Below are positions 6,903 to 10,522 of a stretch of DNA of 10,522 nt, piece by piece (the first letter of the stretch is position 1; each line of letters begins with the position of its first letter). The DNA is from Rhodanobacter sp. UBA5168 (GTDB taxonomy: Bacteria > Pseudomonadota > Gammaproteobacteria > Xanthomonadales > Rhodanobacteraceae), in NCBI GenBank assembly GCA_002413455.1, contig DHXA01000011.1, forward strand, positions 8,149 to 18,670. Reading direction: 5' to 3'. The position numbers were made by a program, and so were the translations under genes. The notes under the pieces are model-generated. The model ran no database searches. It had not been told where the DNA came from and was given only the letters and a program-made list of their open reading frames with translations.

Positions 6903-8246
6903 ATGAAGGTCACTATTTTCGGTACCGGCTATGTCGGATTGGTCACCGGTGCGTGTCTGGCCGAAATGGGGAATCACGTGGTCTGCGTCGATATCGACGC
7001 GGCCAAGGTCGCGCGCATGAGGGCCGGCGAGATCCCCATCTACGAGCCAGGCCTGGAATCGATCGTACGGCACAACCATGCCAGCGGGCGACTCGAGTTC
7101 ACCGACGACGCTGCTCCGGCGGTGGCGCATGGCGAGGTGATCTTCATTGCTGTTGGTACTCCGCCGGATGAGGATGGCAGTGCGGATCTGAAATACGTGC
7201 TGGCGGTGGCCGCCACCATTGGTCAGCATCTGGACCGCTATGCCGTGGTGGTCAACAAGTCGACGGTGCCGGTCGGCACCGCTGATCGCGTGCGCGCGGC
7301 GGTCGCGGCCGAGCTGGCTGCGCGCCATGCCGCGGTCGAGTTCGATGTGGTGTCCAATCCCGAATTTCTGAAGGAAGGCGCCGCGGTCGACGACTGCCTG
7401 CGCCCCGACCGCATCATCGTGGGCGCGTCGAGCGCGCGCGCCGTGGCGGTGCTGCACAAGTTGTACGCGCCGTTCAATCGCAACCACGATCGGATGGTGG
7501 TGATGGACGAACGCTCGGCCGAACTGACCAAATACGCCGCCAACGCGATGCTGGCGACCAAGATCAGCTTCATGAACGAGATCGCGAATATCGCCGAGCG
7601 GGTGGGGGCCGATGTCGAGCTGGTGCGGCAGGGCATTGGTTCGGATCCCCGGATCGGCTATCACTTCATCTATCCCGGTGCCGGCTACGGTGGGTCGTGT
7701 TTCCCCAAGGACGTCCAGGCATTGGAGCGTACGGCACACAGTCACGGCTACGAAGCACGTCTGCTCGGTGCCGTCGAGGCGGTCAATCGGCAGCAGAAGA
7801 CCAAGTTGTTTGAATTGATCTCGCATCACCTCAACGGCGAGCTGGCGGGAAAGACGGTCGCGTTGTGGGGGTTGGCGTTCAAACCCAATACCGACGATAT
7901 GCGCGAGGCCCCCAGCCGCCATCTCATGGAGGCGTTGTGGGACGCAGGAGCGAAGGTTCGCGCGTTCGATCCGGAGGCGCGGGAGGAGACGCGCCGGCTG
8001 TACGGCGAGCGTGACGACCTGGTGCTCTGCGAACACGCTTACGACGTCTTGCAAGGCGCCGACGTGCTGGTGGTGGTCACTGAATGGAAGGCTTTTCGCA
8101 GTCCGGATCTTGCGCGTATCCGCGCGGCGCTGGCCGAGCCGGCCATCTTTGACGGCCGCAACCTGTATGACCCGGCTGCTGTGGAAGAGGCTGGCCTGGC
8201 GTACTACGGCATTGGCCGCGGCCGCAGCCTGCAGATTCGACGATGA
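6903..8246 (+). CDS. ugd: UDP-glucose 6-dehydrogenase
   Basis: Oxidises UDP-glucose twice with NAD+ to UDP-glucuronate in the cytoplasm, a precursor for exopolysaccharide, capsule or lipopolysaccharide sugars. The protein is 447 residues, normal for the bacterial family. The N-terminal Rossmann domain has [21 protein letters not shown] with the GxGxxG at 7-12, and the acidic VDID at the end of the second strand. The conserved [14 protein letters not shown] follows. EFLKEG at 154-159 carries catalytic-region residues. The central helix domain contains [32 protein letters not shown] holds the catalytic Cys266. The C-terminal UDP-binding domain has [17 protein letters not shown] and VTEWKAF. The ATG at 6903 has AGGGAG (6887-6892) 10 nt upstream. 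It overlaps slyX by ATGA, implying translational coupling. The neighbours do not reveal which polymer it serves, since no glycosyltransferase is nearby. Confidence 0.97.
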   Translation: MKVTIFGTGYVGLVTGACLAEMGNHVVCVDIDAAKVARMRAGEIPIYEPGLESIVRHNHASGRLEFTDDAAPAVAHGEVIFIAVGTPPDEDGSADLKYVLAVAATIGQHLDRYAVVVNKSTVPVGTADRVRAAVAAELAARHAAVEFDVVSNPEFLKEGAAVDDCLRPDRIIVGASSARAVAVLHKLYAPFNRNHDRMVVMDERSAELTKYAANAMLATKISFMNEIANIAERVGADVELVRQGIGSDPRIGYHFIYPGAGYGGSCFPKDVQALERTAHSHGYEARLLGAVEAVNRQQKTKLFELISHHLNGELAGKTVALWGLAFKPNTDDMREAPSRHLMEALWDAGAKVRAFDPEAREETRRLYGERDDLVLCEHAYDVLQGADVLVVVTEWKAFRSPDLARIRAALAEPAIFDGRNLYDPAAVEEAGLAYYGIGRGRSLQIRR

Positions 8247-8467
8247 GCACGCCGGGCGATGCGCTCGAGCGCCGGCTGGACGAGATGGAGGTCAAACTGA
8301 CCTTCATCGATGAGGCAGTGCAGGCACTCACGGCGGCGGATGTCGACCAGTCGCAGCGCATTGCGGCACTTGAACGGGCGTTGCGCGACATGCGTGGTGA
8401 ACTGTCGTCGATGCGCGTGGCGCAACCCGACGATCCCCACAACGAGCCACCGCCACCACATTATTGA
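8243..8467 (+). CDS. slyX: SlyX family protein
   Basis: 74-residue cytoplasmic protein of the SlyX family, whose molecular function is unknown. Residues about 6-56 form a heptad-like coiled coil ([20 protein letters not shown], then [15 protein letters not shown]). The C-terminus ends in the family's hallmark PPPPHY. The length matches E. coli SlyX. The start codon shares the ATGA with the ugd stop at 8243-8246, so translation is probably coupled. It is followed 26 nt later by the DUF2058 gene. The conserved ending makes the family call firm. Confidence 0.92.
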   Translation: MSTPGDALERRLDEMEVKLTFIDEAVQALTAADVDQSQRIAALERALRDMRGELSSMRVAQPDDPHNEPPPPHY

Positions 8468-8493
8468 TCCACCACCGTCCACGGAACACCAGC

Positions 8494-9075
8494 ATGGCCG
8501 ATTCCCTGCGCGATCAGCTGCTCAAGAGCGGCATCGTGAAACAGGTTCAACAGGACCGCGTCCGCGAGCCGCAGCGCCCGGGCTCGCCGAAGCCCGGCAA
8601 ACCCGCCCACAAGGGTGGCAAGCCGCATGCACGTCCCCCGGCGGCGCGATTGCCGAACCAGAGTCAGGAGGATATCGATCTGGCCAAAGCCTATGCGATG
8701 CGCGCACAGACCGAAGCCAGCGAACGCAAGCGCCTCGAGCAGGAAGCGGCCGAGCAGGCCCGACTGCGGCGTGAGCGCAAGCAGAAAATTCAGCAGCTGC
8801 TCGATGGCAAGACGTTGAACAAGGCCGAGGCCGACCAGCCGCGCAATTTCGAATACGGCGGCAAGATCCGTCGGGTGCATGTCGATGCGGCGCAACTGGC
8901 GGCGCTCAACGCCGGCGAGTTGGGTGTGGTGCAACAGAGTGGTCGCTACTTGCTGGTCAGCCGCGAGATTGCCGAGCAGGTGCGCGCCATCGATCCGCAC
9001 CCGGTGGCGCTGCTGGTTGAGCCGGGTGCCGCCGGCGTGGGCGACGATGGCGTGCCCGATGACCTGATGTGGTGA
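8494..9075 (+). CDS. DUF2058 (YaiL-like) family protein
   Basis: 193-residue soluble protein like E. coli YaiL, sometimes annotated as a nucleoprotein or polynucleotide-associated enzyme, though I know of no firm function. The N-terminus MADSLRDQLLKSGIV is typical. Residues about 20-50 are a basic Pro/Lys/Arg-rich linker, which is compatible with nucleic-acid contact. Residues about 60-108 form a charged helix likely to be coiled coil (ERKRLEQEAAEQARLRRERK). The conserved C-terminal half has NFEYGGKIRRVHVD, the VVQQSGRYLLVS strand and the family-defining last residues PDDLMW. Only a weak GGAA precedes the ATG. It probably shares the ugd-slyX transcript and ends at the hairpin at 9114-9138. 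Confidence 0.9.
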   Translation: MADSLRDQLLKSGIVKQVQQDRVREPQRPGSPKPGKPAHKGGKPHARPPAARLPNQSQEDIDLAKAYAMRAQTEASERKRLEQEAAEQARLRRERKQKIQQLLDGKTLNKAEADQPRNFEYGGKIRRVHVDAAQLAALNAGELGVVQQSGRYLLVSREIAEQVRAIDPHPVALLVEPGAAGVGDDGVPDDLMW

Positions 9076-9113
9076 TCGCGATCGCTGCCTGGCGAAATCG
9101 TCGGCCAGATCAA

Positions 9114-9138
9114 AAACGCCCGGCCATGCCGGGCGTTT
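9114..9138. terminator. Bidirectional terminator between convergent genes
   Basis: Perfect 11-bp stem AAACGCCCGGC / GCCGGGCGTTT with loop CAT. It is preceded by extra A's (U tract for the minus transcript) and followed by TTTCTGG on the plus strand. It lies between the ends of the DUF2058 gene and the beta-oxidation gene and can serve both. Confidence 0.9.
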
Positions 9139-9162
9139 CTGGTTGAGCGATCGTGATGCGGT

Positions 9163-10522
9163 TTAGTTCGTGGGAGCGTCCGGCATGTCGAGCCCGCTGC
9201 GTGCCAGCGCCGGATGGTCCCAGCCATTCTTCGGGCGGAAGCGGTCGCCGTAACGCCGGGCCAGCTGCTCGAGTTTTGCCTTGAGCTTGTCGACGCCCTC
9301 GCTGCGGGCGTACTGGATCGGGCCGCCGCGGAACGGTGCGAAACCCGTGCCGAAGATCACGCCGGCATCGAGCAGGTCGTCGTCGTCGACCACGCCGTCG
9401 GCAAGGCAGGCGATGGCCTCGTTGACCATCGGCAGGATCATGCGCTCCTGCAGGTCCGGCGGCATCGCATAATCCTTGTCGACCTCGGGCTTCTGCGGCT
9501 TGCCGTCCTGCCATACATAAATGCCTTGGCCGTCCTTCTTGCCACGCTTGCCCGCGGCGAGCTTGTCATCCAGCCCCGGCGGCACATCCAGCCCGAGGAA
9601 CGGGGCAAGCTCCTTGCCAACCGACGCGCAGACATCCAGACCCACCGTGTCAGCCAATTCGATCGGCCCCATCGGCATGCCAAATTTCTTCGCCTCGCGG
9701 TCCAGCACCGTGCCTGGCACGCCCTCGCTGTACAGGCGCATCGCCTCCAGCAGGTACGGCATCAGAATGCGGTTGACCAGAAAGCCCGGTGTGCCCTTGA
9801 CCGCGACGGGCAGCTTGCCGATCGCCTTGCAGAACGCCAGCGCGCGTTTCTCGATGGCCGGGTCAAGCCGATCGTGTCGCACCACTTCGACCAGGGGCAT
9901 CTGTGCCACCGGGTTGAAGAAGTGCAGGCCGAGAAAACGCTGCGGCGCGGTGAGGTTCTTGCGCAGTTCGTCCAGCGGAATGCTGGAGGTATTGCTGGCG
10001 AGGATCTCGTCGGCCTGAAACTGCGGTTCGATCTTCGCGTACAGCTCGCGTTTGGCTTCGGCGTTCTCGTAGATCGCCTCGATCGCCAGATCGGCCGAAG
10101 CCACGCCGCCGCCGTCGACATCGGCGCGCAGCCGGCGGACGGCGGCCTCGATCTTCTCCGACGTCTTCAGTTTCTTGTCGTACAGCTGGCGCGCCCGATC
10201 CAGTGCAGGCTGGATGTATTTCATCTCGCGATCCTGCAGGGTTACCTCGAAGCCCTTGAGTGCGGCCCACGCGGCAATGTCGCCACCCATCACGCCGGCA
10301 CCGACTACATGCACATGCTTGATGCCATGATTGGTGCCGCCGCCATGGCCCTTCAACCGTTCCTGCAGGAAGAAGATGCGGATCAGGTTCTGCGCGGTCG
10401 GCGTTTTCGCCAGCTTCGCCACCGAACGTGCCTCGAGCTTCAGTCGTTGCTGGATGCTGGAGCCGCCGCGCTTCCACACGTCGATCATCGCGAACGGGGC
10501 GGGGTAGTGCTCGCGGCGTACC
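9163..10522 (-). CDS. Fatty-acid oxidation multifunctional alpha subunit (3-hydroxyacyl-CoA dehydrogenase part), 5' end beyond window
   Basis: C-terminal 452 residues of a FadJ/FadB-type enzyme (usually about 700), which hydrates enoyl-CoA and oxidises the 3-hydroxyacyl-CoA with NAD+ in beta-oxidation. The frame runs to the window edge; the visible REHYPAPFAMIDVW segment is the end of the crotonase-side linker, so the ATG at 10486-10488 is internal. The NAD-binding domain starts HVHVVGAGVMGGDIA. ASNTSSIPLDEL and LHFFNPVAQMPLVEVV follow. The catalytic His is the codon at 9922-9924, and the Glu of the His-Glu pair is 12 residues later. PGFLVNRI closes that domain. Two C-terminal 3HCDH domains follow: EAMRLYSEGVP to MPMGPIELADTVGLDV, and MVNEAIACLADGV to FGTGFAPFRGGPI. 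The partner thiolase is not in the window, so fadJ versus fadB cannot be settled. Confidence 0.94.
   Translation of the reverse strand, partial: VRREHYPAPFAMIDVWKRGGSSIQQRLKLEARSVAKLAKTPTAQNLIRIFFLQERLKGHGGGTNHGIKHVHVVGAGVMGGDIAAWAALKGFEVTLQDREMKYIQPALDRARQLYDKKLKTSEKIEAAVRRLRADVDGGGVASADLAIEAIYENAEAKRELYAKIEPQFQADEILASNTSSIPLDELRKNLTAPQRFLGLHFFNPVAQMPLVEVVRHDRLDPAIEKRALAFCKAIGKLPVAVKGTPGFLVNRILMPYLLEAMRLYSEGVPGTVLDREAKKFGMPMGPIELADTVGLDVCASVGKELAPFLGLDVPPGLDDKLAAGKRGKKDGQGIYVWQDGKPQKPEVDKDYAMPPDLQERMILPMVNEAIACLADGVVDDDDLLDAGVIFGTGFAPFRGGPIQYARSEGVDKLKAKLEQLARRYGDRFRPKNGWDHPALARSGLDMPDAPTN

Noticed and set aside
6864..8054. 396-codon minus-strand frame opposite ugd
   Set aside because: Antisense shadow of ugd with low-complexity His/Arg/Val/Gln composition; no ribosome binding site or family resemblance.
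8310..8774. Plus-strand frame spanning slyX and the DUF2058 gene
   Set aside because: Offset frame across two well-supported genes, Arg/Pro/Ser-rich noise.

Overview
The window is an ordinary high-GC proteobacterial chromosomal segment. Every confident protein belongs to a known housekeeping family. The gene content (PpsA with a divergent PpsR, YqiB/DUF1249, SlyX, a YaiL-type DUF2058 protein, a FadJ/FadB-type alpha subunit) points to Gammaproteobacteria. The strong GC bias at third positions and the overall gene set suggest Lysobacterales (Xanthomonadaceae/Rhodanobacteraceae), but that placement is inference. No insertion sequence, prophage, CRISPR array or toxin-antitoxin signature is visible.

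Layout. 1-2030 (minus): phosphoenolpyruvate synthase ppsA, starting at TTG and cut off at its C-terminus by the window edge. 2258-3563 (plus): ppsR, the bifunctional kinase/phosphorylase that controls PEP synthase, then a DUF1249 (YqiB-like) gene 28 nt downstream. The 227-nt gap between the divergent ppsA and ppsR is open in one minus-strand frame. That frame could encode a 75-residue protein ending 22 nt before ppsA (tentative). 3604-3947: a minus-strand tRNA operon, tRNA-Ala(GGC), tRNA-Glu(TTC), tRNA-Asp(GTC), with a near-consensus promoter and a terminator shared with the DUF1249 end. 4073-5839 (plus): a KefB/CPA2-type cation:proton antiporter whose C-terminus is extra membrane helices instead of an RCK/TrkA domain. 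6002-6751 (plus): a secreted FKBP-type prolyl isomerase followed by a strong terminator. 6903-9075 (plus): ugd (UDP-glucose 6-dehydrogenase), slyX (ATGA overlap) and a DUF2058 gene, probably one transcript, ended by a bidirectional terminator. 9163-10522 (minus): the C-terminal two thirds of a fatty-acid oxidation multifunctional protein, cut at its 5' end by the window edge.

How they fit together. PpsA makes PEP from pyruvate for gluconeogenesis, and PpsR switches it off and on by phosphorylation, so the divergent pair is a functional unit. Ugd supplies UDP-glucuronate for cell-surface polysaccharide. The beta-oxidation enzyme generates acetyl-CoA; growth on fatty acids is one condition in which PpsA-driven gluconeogenesis would matter, but nothing in the sequence links their regulation. 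I found no convincing new system. The items most worth a second look are the possible small gene before ppsA, the antiporter's C-terminal membrane domain, and the palindrome-rich gap between the tRNA promoter and the antiporter.
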